NCBI RefSeq assembly: GCF_900240275.1
Contig: NZ_LT964761.1
Span: forward strand, 778,220 to 842,219
Direction: 5' to 3'
Length of the DNA stretch: 64,000 nucleotides
From: [Lactobacillus] timonensis
GTDB lineage: Bacteria > Bacillota > Bacilli > Lactobacillales > Lactobacillaceae
Each line of letters starts with the position of its first letter. The first letter of the stretch is position 1. The translations under genes and the position numbers were made by a program. A model generated the notes under the pieces. The model had not been told where the DNA came from. It saw only the letters and a list, made by a program, of their open reading frames with translations, and did no database searches. Shown here one piece after another: positions 43,475-53,555 of the stretch.

Positions 43475-44766
43475 TTGATCGTTATACGCGTCCGGAAATG
43501 GCCAAAATCTGGTCACTGGAAAACCAATACCAAAGCTGGCTTGAAGTGGAAATTGCTGCTGACGAGGCTTGGTCGAAACTGGGAAAGATCCCGTCCGAAG
43601 ACGTAGATAAGATTCGGGAAAACGCCAAGTTTGACGTGGACGAAATTGCCCGGATCGAGGCGGTAACTCACCACGACCTAATTGCCTTTACCCGCTGTGT
43701 TTCTGAATCGCTGGGACCAGAAAAAAAGTGGGTCCACTATGGGCTGACGAGTACGGACGTTGTTGATACTGCTCAGGGGCTGCGCCTCAAGCAAGCTAAC
43801 AACCTGTTGCGTAAGGACCTTGAGCACTTGCAGGAAGTCGTTGCTGATAAGGCGCGGAAGTACAAGTACACCGTTGAAATGGGTCGGACACACGGGGTTC
43901 ACGCTGAACCAACCACCTTTGGCCTGAAGATGGCCCGCTTTTATTCAGAACTGAAGCGTGACCGTGAACGGTTTGAACATGCTGCTGCCGGGGTGGAAGC
44001 CGGTAAGATTTCCGGAGCTGTCGGCACTTTTGCCCAGGTTGACCCGCGGGTGGAAAAACTGGTTTGCGAATCGCTGGGACTACGCCCACAAGAGATTTCT
44101 AGCCAGGTCCTGCCACGAGATCTTCACGCTGAGTACATCGCCATTATTGCCCTAATTGCGACGACTCTGGAAGAGTACGCAACGGAGATCCGGAGCTTGC
44201 AGCGGACTGAAATCCACGAAGTTGAGGAACACTTTGCTAAGGGGCAGAAGGGTTCGTCGGCCATGCCGCATAAGAAGAACCCGATTGGTTCCGAAAACAT
44301 TTGTGGTTGTGCACGCGTTTTGCGGGGCCATATCGTGACGGCTTATGAAGATGTTTCCCTCTGGCACGAACGCGACATCAGTCACTCCAGTGCTGAACGG
44401 ATCATTCTGCCAGATAGCACGATCCTCCTGGACTACATGTTGCACCGCTTTGCCAACTTGGTGGCCAACCTAGACGTTTTCCCAGAACGGATGATTCAAA
44501 ACATGAACGAAACTCATGGGCTGATTTACTCGGGCCGGGTATTGAACAAACTCGTTGCTGCCGGTGTCAGTCGGGAAAAGGCTTATGATACGATTCAGCC
44601 GCTAACTGCTAAGTGCTGGGCTGAACACGTCCCGTTCCGTCCATTGGTTGAGGGTGACCCATTCATTAGTGCTCACTTGTCAAAGGAAGAAATCGACGAC
44701 GCCTTTGATTACCACTGGCACTTGCGCAACGTCGACTACATTTTCCACCGCTTAGGGCTGGATTAA
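43471..44766 (+). CDS. purB: Adenylosuccinate lyase (TTG start)
   Basis: Cleaves SAICAR to AICAR and adenylosuccinate to AMP. Of 431 residues, IDRYTRPEMAKIWSLENQY, HYGLTSTDVVDTA, GRTHGVHAEPTTFGLK and the signature KGSSAMPHKKNPIGSEN are intact. TTG at 43471 follows GGAGGGA and overlaps the purK stop. It is the last gene of purEKB, with a terminator at 44783. That sets it apart from the purC unit. Confidence 0.96.
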   Translation: MIDRYTRPEMAKIWSLENQYQSWLEVEIAADEAWSKLGKIPSEDVDKIRENAKFDVDEIARIEAVTHHDLIAFTRCVSESLGPEKKWVHYGLTSTDVVDTAQGLRLKQANNLLRKDLEHLQEVVADKARKYKYTVEMGRTHGVHAEPTTFGLKMARFYSELKRDRERFEHAAAGVEAGKISGAVGTFAQVDPRVEKLVCESLGLRPQEISSQVLPRDLHAEYIAIIALIATTLEEYATEIRSLQRTEIHEVEEHFAKGQKGSSAMPHKKNPIGSENICGCARVLRGHIVTAYEDVSLWHERDISHSSAERIILPDSTILLDYMLHRFANLVANLDVFPERMIQNMNETHGLIYSGRVLNKLVAAGVSREKAYDTIQPLTAKCWAEHVPFRPLVEGDPFISAHLSKEEIDDAFDYHWHLRNVDYIFHRLGLD

Positions 44767-44782
44767 TTATTAATAACATCAC

Positions 44783-44827
44783 AGAGTGTGACGGAGTCAA
44801 GTAGGCTCCCCGTCACACTCTTTTTTA
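44783..44827 (+). terminator. purB terminator
   Basis: AGAGTGTGACGG (44783-44794) pairs with CCGTCACACTCT (44810-44821), followed by a run of T. Confidence 0.92.
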
Positions 44828-44912
44828 TTTCCGAACAATTTGATCGTTTAAATACTACTTTACACTTAAAAAACATCTATTCGGGAATAATATGGTACAA
44901 AAAATCCAGATA

Positions 44913-45002
44913 GTTCGTATTTGCTATTGACGAGCAATGAGCCGTCTGATATTCTAAACCTAGTTTTACGAACAGCAATTATTTTATCAGCTTTAAAGTT
45001 CG
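44913..45002 (+). promoter_or_regulatory. purC promoter with downstream PurBox-like pair
   Basis: TTGACG-N17-TATTCT (44927-44955) is the promoter. CGAAC (44969-44973) and GTTCG (44998-45002) lie 24 bases apart downstream of it, in the leader. A further GTTCG (44913-44917) lies upstream of the -35 box. The geometry suggests repression by PurR. Confidence 0.55.
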
Positions 45003-45028
45003 TGTTTTACAAAAGGAGCTAGGTGGAA

Positions 45029-45748
45029 ATGGACAAGTTGATTTATACCGGCAAAGCAAAGCAAATGTGGCAAACTGCTGATCCTAACGTATTGAAGGTG
45101 GTTTACACCAACCAAGCAACGGCCCTTAACGGCAAGAAGAAAGACCAGATTAGGGAGAAAGGCGAACTTAATAACCAAATTTCAACCCTGGTCTTTGACT
45201 ACCTGATTGCAAACGGGATTCCGACTCACTTCATCAAAAAGCTGAACGACACTGAAGAACTCGTTAAAAAGTGTCAGATGATTCGCTTGGAATTTGTCAC
45301 CCGTAACGTTTGTGCAGGTCATTTTGCCTCCCGCTTCGGTATGGAAGAGGGGCGGGTTTTTGACCAGCCAGTCGAAGAACTGTTCTACAAGAGCGACGAG
45401 CTGGGGGACCCCTTCCTCAACAACAGCGGTGCACAGGGGTTGGGTTTTGCCACGGCCGACGACTTGCAAGCCTGCTGGCACTTGTCTGAGCGCGTAAACA
45501 CCTTGCTGACGATTCTTTTCCGCCGGGCCGGAATGCAGCTGGTTGACTTTAAGCTCGAATTTGGCAAATTGCCAGACGGCCACATTGTCCTGGCAGACGA
45601 GTTTTCACCGGACAACTGCCGTTTGTGGGATTTAAAGACCCGCCAGCACATGGATAAGGATGTCTTCCGACGCAACCTAGGCGACTTGACGGTGACCTAT
45701 GAAGAGGTTCTGCACCGCCTGCAAAAGGCACTGGGAAAGGAGAACTAA
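45029..45748 (+). CDS. purC: SAICAR synthetase
   Basis: Joins CAIR with aspartate using ATP. Of 239 residues, LIYTGKAKQMWQT, MIRLEFVTRNVCAGHFASR and VDFKLEFGKLPDGHIVLADE are diagnostic. ATG at 45029 lies 10 bases after GGAG; GTG at 45023 is an alternative 4 bases after it. First gene of the nine-gene purCSQLFMNHD unit. Confidence 0.96.
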   Translation: MDKLIYTGKAKQMWQTADPNVLKVVYTNQATALNGKKKDQIREKGELNNQISTLVFDYLIANGIPTHFIKKLNDTEELVKKCQMIRLEFVTRNVCAGHFASRFGMEEGRVFDQPVEELFYKSDELGDPFLNNSGAQGLGFATADDLQACWHLSERVNTLLTILFRRAGMQLVDFKLEFGKLPDGHIVLADEFSPDNCRLWDLKTRQHMDKDVFRRNLGDLTVTYEEVLHRLQKALGKEN

Positions 45749-45749
45749 G

Positions 45750-46001
45750 ATGACGACTGTACGGATTTTTGTCACCTATAAACCATCAGTGTTTGATCCA
45801 CAAGGCGCGGCGATTACTGACGCGATCCACACCCTGGGGCATGACGAAGTAGGTAGTGTTGCGGTCGGTCGTTTCTTTGATCTTTCGTTTAATGATGAAG
45901 TAACAGATCTGGATGCGGCGATTAAGGATGTCGCCACTAAGTTATTGGTGAACTTCAATATGGAAACTTACCACTACCAAGTACTGGAGGCGGCGGAATG
46001 A
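45750..46001 (+). CDS. purS: FGAM synthase subunit PurS
   Basis: An 83-residue accessory subunit of the PurLQS complex, helping ammonia transfer between PurQ and Pur[20 protein letters not shown] at the start is typical. I chose the ATG at 45750 after AAAGGAG; it begins one base after purC. It overlaps purQ by 4 bases. Confidence 0.95.
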   Translation: MTTVRIFVTYKPSVFDPQGAAITDAIHTLGHDEVGSVAVGRFFDLSFNDEVTDLDAAIKDVATKLLVNFNMETYHYQVLEAAE

Positions 46002-46681
46002 AGATTGCGGTAATCGTCTTTCCTGGCTCTAACTGTGACGTTGACCTTTACGAAGCGTTTCACAGTGTGTTAGGTGCCGACGTGGAATACGTTTCTCACC
46101 GGGAACATAGTTTGGCTGGTTTTGACGCGGTCATGCTGCCGGGTGGTTTTTCATACGGCGACTACCTGCGCTGTGGCGCCATTGCTCGTTTTGCCAACAT
46201 TATTCCTGCTGTTCGACAGATGGCCGAAGACGGCAAATTTGTGTTTGGCACCTGTAATGGTTTTCAGATCCTGACCGAAATGGGACTTTTGCCGGGAGCG
46301 CTCAAACAAAACGATAGTATGCAGTTCGTCTGCAAGACTGTTGACCTCACAGTAGTGAATGATCAGACAGCCTTTACGAGCCGCTACCAGAAAGGACAGA
46401 CGATCCAGTTGCCAATCGCCCACGGTGACGGCAGCTACTACGCGGACTTGCAAACGATTCAACAGTTAGAAGACCATCACCAGGTGGTTTTCCGGTATGC
46501 TGGCGAAAACCCTAACGGCAGCCTGCATGACATTGCGGGAATTTGTAACCGGCAAGGGAACGTCCTCGGCATGATGCCACACCCGGAGCGGGCAGTGGAA
46601 GTACTGCTCGGTGGCACTGACGGCTTACCACTCTTTCAATCATTATTAGACCAGCAGACAGTAAGGACGGAGGCGGAGTAA
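45998..46681 (+). CDS. purQ: FGAM synthase subunit PurQ (glutaminase)
   Basis: Class I glutamine amidotransferase subunit (227 residues) supplying ammonia to Pur[17 protein letters not shown], the nucleophile Cys in [15 protein letters not shown] and [10 protein letters not shown] (His) are present. Its stop overlaps the purL start by one base (TAATG). Confidence 0.97.
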   Translation: MKIAVIVFPGSNCDVDLYEAFHSVLGADVEYVSHREHSLAGFDAVMLPGGFSYGDYLRCGAIARFANIIPAVRQMAEDGKFVFGTCNGFQILTEMGLLPGALKQNDSMQFVCKTVDLTVVNDQTAFTSRYQKGQTIQLPIAHGDGSYYADLQTIQQLEDHHQVVFRYAGENPNGSLHDIAGICNRQGNVLGMMPHPERAVEVLLGGTDGLPLFQSLLDQQTVRTEAE

Positions 46682-48906
46682 TGGAGCAGGCAATGACCCC
46701 TGAAGAGATCAAGGAGCAACGACCGTACCTCGACTGGAGCTTGACGGAGCACGAGTACAACTACATCGCTGATTCACTCCTTCACCGCTTGCCGAACTAT
46801 ACCGAAACAGGGCTGTTTGCGGCGATGTGGAGTGAGCACTGTTCATATAAAAAGTCTAAGCCAGTGCTGCGGCTTTTTCCTAATTCTGGACCGCGAGTAC
46901 TTCAGGGACCCGGCGAAGGGGCGGGTGTCGTCGACATTGATGATGGTCAGGCAGTGGTTTTTAAGGCCGAAAGTCATAACCACCCGACAACGGTTGAACC
47001 CTACCAGGGGGCGGCAACCGGGGTTGGCGGAATCCTCCGCGACATTTTCAGCATGGGAGCCCGACCGATTGCTTCATTAGATTCGCTCCACTTTGGCGAA
47101 ATCAAAGACGACGCCACGATGCGTTACAAGGCTGAACAAACGGTCAAGGGGGTCGGTGATTACGGTAACTGCATGGGGATCCCGACGATTGGCGGGGAGA
47201 CCACCTTTGACCCTTGTTATGCCGGCAACATCCTCCTGAACGCCTTTTCCCTAGGAATCATGGACCAGGCTGATATGAAACGGGGCAACGCGAGCGGCGT
47301 CGGTAACGCGGTGATGTATGTCGGCGCTAAGACTGGTCGTGACGGCATTCACGGGGCCACATTTGCTTCGAAGGATTTTTCCGCCGAACACGCTACCCAG
47401 CGTTCCGCAGTTCAGGTTGGCGATCCTTTCATGGAAAAACTGCTGATGGAAGCCTGTTTAGAAGTGATCCGCCAGCACCCGTACTGGTTAGTCGGTATCC
47501 AGGATATGGGCGCTGCCGGGATCGTTTCGTCCAGTGCCGAAATGGCGTCTGAAGGAAAGAGTGGGATGGACCTCAACCTTGACCTGGTGCCGCAACGGGA
47601 GCCGGGGATGTCAGCTTATGAAATCATGTTGTCTGAGTCCCAGGAACGGATGCTGCTGTGTGTTGAAAAAGGGCACGAAAAAGACGTTCAGCAGATTTTT
47701 GCTAAGTATGAACTAGAGGCGGTGGTAATTGGCCGGATCACTGCAGGTGGGCAGTACGTCTTGCACCACGACGGACAGATTGTTTGTGATATTCCTGTTC
47801 ACACCCTGGTAGACGACGTGCTGGAAGAACCAAGTGCCGAGAAACGACCGGTCAGGCTAAGCGAAGCGACCCCAGCACCAGTCCCGGTAGTAACTGATGC
47901 GCTGGCAACACTGAAACAAATTCTCCAGCAGCCAACGGTGGCATCAGCCCGCTACTTTACACAGCAATACGACTCGCAGGTACGAACCAGCACAGTAGTG
48001 GGACCAGGAAGCGATGCCGGTGTTCTTCGGGTTAGGGGAACCGAAAAGGGGTTGGCAATGACAACCGACGGTAACGGCCGGTTCGTCTACCTGGATCCCT
48101 ACGTTGGGGGAATCAGGGCGGTTGCCGAAGCAGCAGCGAACATTGTTGCTGCCGGAGCGGAACCACTGGCCATTACTGATTGCCTCAACTACGGGGATCC
48201 GAACGATCCGGAAATCTTTTGGGAACTTCACCATTCGGTAAAGGGGATGGCAGATGCCTGTCGTGAACTAGAAACGCCGGTCGTGTCCGGAAACGTTTCC
48301 CTGTACAACGAAAACAATGGACAGGCCATTCACCCGACATCAATGGTCGGGATGGTCGGTCTTATTCATGATATTCAACGTGTCGTGACTATTAAGGCGG
48401 CTAACGCTGGCGACCGAGTTTACCTGCTCGGTAAAATTGGTGACGATTTTGCTGGCAGCGAAGTGCAAAAGATGCTTGATGGTGACATTAGCGGCACGCT
48501 TAGTCCTGTTGACATCAAGGAGGTTCACGCCCACTTGAAAGATCTTTTGGCTGCCGAACAAGCCGGGCTGGTTAATAGTGCTCACGATATTAGTGAAGGG
48601 GGCCTGGGTGCCTGCCTTAGTGAGGTGCTCTTTGGTACTGGCTTGGGAATGGATCTCAACTTTGGAAAGATGAGTACTGCCCAGCTTTTTGCCGAACCGG
48701 CTAACTGCTTTGTCATTACCGTTGCCCCGGAAAACCAGCAGGAAATCGAGCAGCGTCTGGGTGACTGGGCACAATTGGCAGGAGAAGTCACTGCTGATGG
48801 TCGGTTGAAAGTGGCTCTGAGTAACCAGGAACTGGTAGCTGACGTTAGTGAACTAGAAACGCTTTACGAGGAGGCGATCCCGTGCCTAATGAAGTCAAAA
48901 GCCTAA
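46681..48906 (+). CDS. purL: FGAM synthase subunit PurL
   Basis: ATP-dependent synthetase subunit (741 residues, the small form used with PurS and PurQ). It converts FGAR to FGAM. FAAMWSEHCSYKKSKP, VVFKAESHNHPTTVEPYQGAATGVGG and SAHDISEGGLGACLSEVLF are diagnostic. GGAGGCGG precedes the ATG. The purF start lies within its last 25 bases. Confidence 0.97.
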   Translation: MEQAMTPEEIKEQRPYLDWSLTEHEYNYIADSLLHRLPNYTETGLFAAMWSEHCSYKKSKPVLRLFPNSGPRVLQGPGEGAGVVDIDDGQAVVFKAESHNHPTTVEPYQGAATGVGGILRDIFSMGARPIASLDSLHFGEIKDDATMRYKAEQTVKGVGDYGNCMGIPTIGGETTFDPCYAGNILLNAFSLGIMDQADMKRGNASGVGNAVMYVGAKTGRDGIHGATFASKDFSAEHATQRSAVQVGDPFMEKLLMEACLEVIRQHPYWLVGIQDMGAAGIVSSSAEMASEGKSGMDLNLDLVPQREPGMSAYEIMLSESQERMLLCVEKGHEKDVQQIFAKYELEAVVIGRITAGGQYVLHHDGQIVCDIPVHTLVDDVLEEPSAEKRPVRLSEATPAPVPVVTDALATLKQILQQPTVASARYFTQQYDSQVRTSTVVGPGSDAGVLRVRGTEKGLAMTTDGNGRFVYLDPYVGGIRAVAEAAANIVAAGAEPLAITDCLNYGDPNDPEIFWELHHSVKGMADACRELETPVVSGNVSLYNENNGQAIHPTSMVGMVGLIHDIQRVVTIKAANAGDRVYLLGKIGDDFAGSEVQKMLDGDISGTLSPVDIKEVHAHLKDLLAAEQAGLVNSAHDISEGGLGACLSEVLFGTGLGMDLNFGKMSTAQLFAEPANCFVITVAPENQQEIEQRLGDWAQLAGEVTADGRLKVALSNQELVADVSELETLYEEAIPCLMKSKA

Positions 48907-50351
48907 ATGAGGAGTGCGGTGTCTTCGGTATCTTCGGCACTAAGAACGCCAGTCAGCTGGTTTACCTGGGACTCCATAACCTCCAGCACCGGGGACAAGA
49001 AGGTGCGGGAATTGTCTCGACAGATGGTCAGCAGATGTACCAGCACCGGGACCGCGGGCTCCTTTCTAAGGCCTTTGCCCACCGCGAGGACTTAGATAAG
49101 CTAGTTGGCGATGCGGCAATCGGGCACGTCCGCTACAGTACGACTGGTCAGAACTCAATTCAAAATGTTCAGCCATTTCTTTTTCACTTTCACGATGGCG
49201 ACATTGCCCTGGCCCATAATGGCAACCTGGTTAACGGGACGTCGCTTCGGAAGCGGCTGGAAGAGAACGGGGCGGTTTTTCAAACGACAACCGATACGGA
49301 AGTGCTCATCCACCTTTTACGGGAGAAGATGAACCAGCAGGAATTTTTGCCGGCGCTTAAAGCGTCCCTCAATGAAGTTCATGGTGGTTTTGCCTTCTTG
49401 ATGCTGCAAAAGGAGCGGATGATCGCCGCCCTCGACCCGCACGGGATCCGGCCGCTGTGCATCGGCCAACTGGCTGACGGGGCCTACGTGATTGCGAGCG
49501 AATCCTGTGCCTTAGACATTGTGCGGGCGCGGTTTGTCCGTGATGTCCAGCCTGGTGAACTGGTGATTGTTGATCGTGACGGGCTGCACATCGATCACTT
49601 CACGACTGAGACCCAACTAGCAATCTGTTCGATGGAATTTATTTACTTTGCCCGTCCAGATTCAGTTATTCATGGGGTGACGGTCCATAATGCCCGGAAG
49701 CGGATGGGGCGGCTCCTAGCCCGGGAACAACCAGCCGATGTTGACATGGTTGTTCCGGTACCTAACTCGGCACTCTCGGCGGCAGCTGGTTATGCCGAGG
49801 AACTGGGAGTACCGAACGAAATGGGGTTGGTGAAGAACCAGTACGTTGCCCGCACTTTTATTCAACCGAATCAAGCACTGCGGGTGGAAGGGGTTCGCCG
49901 CAAGCTGTCGGCAGTTCGCGGGGTGGTTGCCGGCAAGAAGGTCGCGGTTGTTGACGACTCGATTGTTCGCGGGACTACTTCCAAGCAAATCGTCCAGATG
50001 CTCTATGATGCCGGCGCGGCCGAAGTACACTTACGAATTGCCAGTCCAGCTTTCCGCTTCCCGTGCTTTTACGGGATTGACGTTTCCACGCGGGCGGAAC
50101 TCATTGCTGCTCATTATTCGGTCGGCGCGATGCGTGAAATTATCGGCTGTGACAGTCTCGGTTTTTTAAGTGTCGACTCGTTGATCAAGGCGATTGATAT
50201 TCCGGATGCTGGCAAGGTACCCTTTGGCGGATTAACCGTAGCCTACTTTAATGGGCAGTACCCGACGCTGCTTGAAGACTATGAAGCCGGTTACTTAGCG
50301 TCATTGAACCGCCAGGAACAACTAGCCAGAAAGAAGAGGTTGAAAAAATAA
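48882..50351 (+). CDS. purF: Amidophosphoribosyltransferase (GTG start)
   Basis: First committed step of purine synthesis: PRPP plus glutamine to phosphoribosylamine. Of 489 residues, an 11-residue propeptide (MPNEVKSLNEE) precedes the catalytic Cys12 (CGVFGIFG). HRGQEGAGIVS, the PRPP loop VAVVDDSIVRGTTSKQIV and ASPAFRFPCFYGIDVS are present. The GTG follows GGAGG inside purL. Cysteines fitting the Fe-S type of the Bacillus enzyme exist but were not matched one by one. Confidence 0.96.
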   Translation: MPNEVKSLNEECGVFGIFGTKNASQLVYLGLHNLQHRGQEGAGIVSTDGQQMYQHRDRGLLSKAFAHREDLDKLVGDAAIGHVRYSTTGQNSIQNVQPFLFHFHDGDIALAHNGNLVNGTSLRKRLEENGAVFQTTTDTEVLIHLLREKMNQQEFLPALKASLNEVHGGFAFLMLQKERMIAALDPHGIRPLCIGQLADGAYVIASESCALDIVRARFVRDVQPGELVIVDRDGLHIDHFTTETQLAICSMEFIYFARPDSVIHGVTVHNARKRMGRLLAREQPADVDMVVPVPNSALSAAAGYAEELGVPNEMGLVKNQYVARTFIQPNQALRVEGVRRKLSAVRGVVAGKKVAVVDDSIVRGTTSKQIVQMLYDAGAAEVHLRIASPAFRFPCFYGIDVSTRAELIAAHYSVGAMREIIGCDSLGFLSVDSLIKAIDIPDAGKVPFGGLTVAYFNGQYPTLLEDYEAGYLASLNRQEQLARKKRLKK

Positions 50352-51388
50352 TGAATCGTTACCAAGAAGCCGGGGTTGATGTGAATGCCGGCTATGAACT
50401 AGTGAAGAAGATTCGCGCTGACGTGAACGCCACCCGGCGACCAGGAATGGTTGGCGGGATTGGCGGCTTTGGGGGGATGTTTGACCTTGGTCAGCTGAAC
50501 TACCGGCACCCGGTTTTGGTAGCCGGTACTGACGGGGTTGGCACAAAACTGCTAGTTGCGCAAAAGGTTGGCAAGCACGATACGGTGGGCATCGATGCGG
50601 TGGCAATGTGTGTTAACGACCTGCTCGCCCAGGGAGCGGAACCGCTCTACTTTCTTGACTACATCGCGGCTGGTCATAATGATCCGGACCGCCTTGCCAG
50701 CGTGGTTCACGGGGTTAGTGTTGGCTGTCAACAGGCAGGGGCCGCCCTAGTTGGTGGCGAGACGGCCGAAATGCCCGCGATGTACGACCGCGACGAGTAC
50801 GACCTCGCTGGTTTTGCCACTGGGATTGCGGAACGGGACCAGTTACTCGATGGTACTCGCCCGCAAGAAGGTGACATCCTCCTCGGGCTCGCCTCGGCGG
50901 GTCTTCATTCCAACGGCTTTTCACTCGTCCGGCAGATCCTCTTTCACGACCACGATGTTGACTGGCACGAAACACCAACCATCCTCAATGGCCAGAGTGT
51001 TGGTCAAACCTTGCTGACCCCGACACGCATCTACGTGAAATCGGTTCTTCCGCTGGTTCACGACGGACTCATTGAGGGGATTAGCCACATTACTGGTGGC
51101 GGGTTGATTGAAAATCTGCCACGGATGTTTGCTGACAACTTGCAAGCAGTGGTCAGCCGGGGTACCTGGCCTATCCTCCCGGTCTTCAAGTACCTAGCCC
51201 GGCTCGGCCAACTGGACGACGATGACCTCTGGGGGACATTCAACATGGGACTAGGCCTCGTTTTGGCGGTTCATCCGGCCAATGTTGACCGGGTAACGAC
51301 CGACTTACAAGAAGCTGGCGAAGCCGTTTACCAGGTCGGTCACCTCAAGAAGCGGCCGTTGGCAGAAGAAAAAGTGTTAATCAAGTGA
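50351..51388 (+). CDS. purM: AIR synthetase
   Basis: Closes the imidazole ring: FGAM to AIR with ATP. Of 345 residues, AGVDVNAGYELVKKI, VLVAGTDGVGTKLLVAQ, GGETAEMPAMY and ISHITGGGLIENLPR are typical. The start overlaps the purF stop (TAATG). Confidence 0.97.
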   Translation: MNRYQEAGVDVNAGYELVKKIRADVNATRRPGMVGGIGGFGGMFDLGQLNYRHPVLVAGTDGVGTKLLVAQKVGKHDTVGIDAVAMCVNDLLAQGAEPLYFLDYIAAGHNDPDRLASVVHGVSVGCQQAGAALVGGETAEMPAMYDRDEYDLAGFATGIAERDQLLDGTRPQEGDILLGLASAGLHSNGFSLVRQILFHDHDVDWHETPTILNGQSVGQTLLTPTRIYVKSVLPLVHDGLIEGISHITGGGLIENLPRMFADNLQAVVSRGTWPILPVFKYLARLGQLDDDDLWGTFNMGLGLVLAVHPANVDRVTTDLQEAGEAVYQVGHLKKRPLAEEKVLIK

Positions 51389-51398
51389 GGCGAGATAA

Positions 51399-51995
51399 AT
51401 GAGAGTGGCCATTCTGGCTTCAGGGAACGGAACTAACTTTGAGGCGCTAGCAAGGCAATTTACTACGGGGGAAATTCCCGGCGACCTGGTGTTGTTATTT
51501 TGTAACCACCCGGATGCACCGGTGATGAAGCGGGCGGCCCGGTTGCACGTCCCGGCGAAGGCGTGGACCGTTAAGGAATGCGGCGGCAAGGAAGCTTATG
51601 AGCAGCGGTTACTGACCCTTCTGCAGGACTACCAGGTCGACTTTGTCATCCTAGCCGGTTACCTGCGGGTGGTGGGGCCGACAATCCTCAACGCCTATCC
51701 GCACTCGATCGTCAACCTGCACCCGGCCCTCTTACCGCACTATAAGGGGTTGCACGCCATTGAACGGGCCTTTGCTGACTTTCAAGCGGGGAAGATTCAC
51801 CAGACGGGGGTCACGGTTCATTTCATTGACGACCAACTGGACCACGGCGAAAACATCGCGCAACGAGTCGTGCCGATCAAGAGCGACGACACGGCGGCAA
51901 CGTTAGAAGCACGAATCCACGAAACGGAACACCAGTTGTTCCCCCAAGCAGTCAAGGAAGTTTTACAGCAACGAATGAATAAAGGAGAGAAGTAA
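51399..51995 (+). CDS. purN: GAR transformylase
   Basis: Transfers formyl from 10-formyl-THF to GAR. Of 198 residues, VAILASGNGTNFEAL, FVILAGYLRVVGPTIL, NLHPALLPHYKGLHAI (catalytic His) and GVTVHFIDDQLDHGENIAQ are diagnostic. It lies 10 bases after purM. fhs upstream supplies the cofactor. Confidence 0.97.
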   Translation: MRVAILASGNGTNFEALARQFTTGEIPGDLVLLFCNHPDAPVMKRAARLHVPAKAWTVKECGGKEAYEQRLLTLLQDYQVDFVILAGYLRVVGPTILNAYPHSIVNLHPALLPHYKGLHAIERAFADFQAGKIHQTGVTVHFIDDQLDHGENIAQRVVPIKSDDTAATLEARIHETEHQLFPQAVKEVLQQRMNKGEK

Positions 51996-51998
51996 ACG

Positions 51999-53540
51999 AT
52001 GAAGCGCGCATTAGTTTCTGTTAGTGACAAGACTGGCCTGGTACCATTTGTCCGCGGGCTGGAAGAAAACGGCTACGAAATTGTTTCCACCGGTGGCACC
52101 AAGAAGGTTCTCGACGGTGCCGGGATTAAGACGGTCGCGATTGAAGACGTGACCCACTTTCCGGAAATTCTTGACGGGCGGGTTAAAACGCTGAACCCAT
52201 ACGTCCACGGGGGATTGCTGGCCCGCCGCGATTTACCCGAACACATGGCGACGCTCAAAAAGCTCGGGATTACGCCAATCGACCTGGTGGTCGTCAACCT
52301 TTACCCGTTCAAGCAAACAATTGAAAAACCGGCCGTCACCGAAGAAGAGGCGATCGAAAATATCGATATTGGCGGGCCTAGTATGTTGCGGGCGGCGGCC
52401 AAGAACTTCCGCGACGTGACGGTTGTTGTTGACCAGGAGGACTATGACCGGGTGTTAGCAGAAATTAAGGAGCACGGCGACACCACTTTAGCAACTCGGG
52501 CGAACTTAGCAGCGAAGGTCTTTCGGACAACGGCAGCTTATGACGCGCTGATTGCCGACTACCTGACGAAGCAGACCGGTAACGAGGATCCCGACCAGCT
52601 GACGATGACTTACCAGCTAAAGGAAAAGATGAGATACGGGGAGAACCCGCACCAGCAGGCCTGGTTGTACGAGGATGCCCTGCCAAAAGCCTTCTCCATT
52701 CTTTCGGCTAAGCAACTACACGGTAAAAAGCTGTCATACAACAACATCAAGGACGCCGATGAAGCGCTCCGCTGCATCCGCGAATTTCAGGACGAACCAA
52801 CTGTCGTGGCAATGAAGCACATGAACCCGTGTGGTATAGGTCGTGCGGCTAAATTGACGGAGGCCTGGGATCGCGCTTACCAGGCCGACCCCGTCTCCAT
52901 TTTTGGTGGCGTGATTGCGGTCAACCGGCCAGTGGATCTAGCCACGGCGACGAAGATGCACAAACTCTTCTTGGAAATTATCATCGCGCCGGCCTTTGAT
53001 GACGATGCCTACCAAGTATTAGCAAAGAAGAAGAACCTCCGCTTGCTGACGGTGGACTTCAGCCACGAAAACGAACCGACTCGGCGCGAGGCAGTTTCCG
53101 TGATGGGCGGACTGTTAGTTCAGGAACAAGACGTCCTCAAAGAAGACCCGCATGACTGGAAGTGCGTAACGAAGGTCAAGCCAACTGAACAGCAGTTGGC
53201 GGCCCTAGCCTTTGCCTGGAAGGCGGTCAAGCATACTAAATCCAACGCCATCGTCCTTGCTAACAACGAGCGGACCCTCGGCGTCGGTGCCGGTCAGCCA
53301 AACCGGATTGATTCGCTGAAGATTGCTACCAAGCACGCTGGAAAGTCAATCGACGAAACGACCGTCATGGCTTCCGATGCCTTCTTCCCCTTTGGCGACA
53401 GCCTGGAATTTGCGGGACAGCACGGGATTAAGGCGGTCGTCGAACCGGGCGGCTCGATTCGCGACCAGGAAACGATCGACATGGCCAACAAGTACGGTGT
53501 CGCGGTCGTCTTTACCGGGCACCGCCATTTCCGTCACTAG
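51999..53540 (+). CDS. purH: AICAR transformylase/IMP cyclohydrolase
   Basis: Bifunctional last two steps to IMP. Of 513 residues, the N-terminal MGS-like cyclohydrolase domain ([44 protein letters not shown]) is followed by the transformylase domain ([14 protein letters not shown] [29 protein letters not shown]). The length is normal. It follows purN by 3 bases. Confidence 0.97.
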   Translation: MKRALVSVSDKTGLVPFVRGLEENGYEIVSTGGTKKVLDGAGIKTVAIEDVTHFPEILDGRVKTLNPYVHGGLLARRDLPEHMATLKKLGITPIDLVVVNLYPFKQTIEKPAVTEEEAIENIDIGGPSMLRAAAKNFRDVTVVVDQEDYDRVLAEIKEHGDTTLATRANLAAKVFRTTAAYDALIADYLTKQTGNEDPDQLTMTYQLKEKMRYGENPHQQAWLYEDALPKAFSILSAKQLHGKKLSYNNIKDADEALRCIREFQDEPTVVAMKHMNPCGIGRAAKLTEAWDRAYQADPVSIFGGVIAVNRPVDLATATKMHKLFLEIIIAPAFDDDAYQVLAKKKNLRLLTVDFSHENEPTRREAVSVMGGLLVQEQDVLKEDPHDWKCVTKVKPTEQQLAALAFAWKAVKHTKSNAIVLANNERTLGVGAGQPNRIDSLKIATKHAGKSIDETTVMASDAFFPFGDSLEFAGQHGIKAVVEPGGSIRDQETIDMANKYGVAVVFTGHRHFRH

Positions 53541-53555
53541 TCAGGAGGGTTAATA

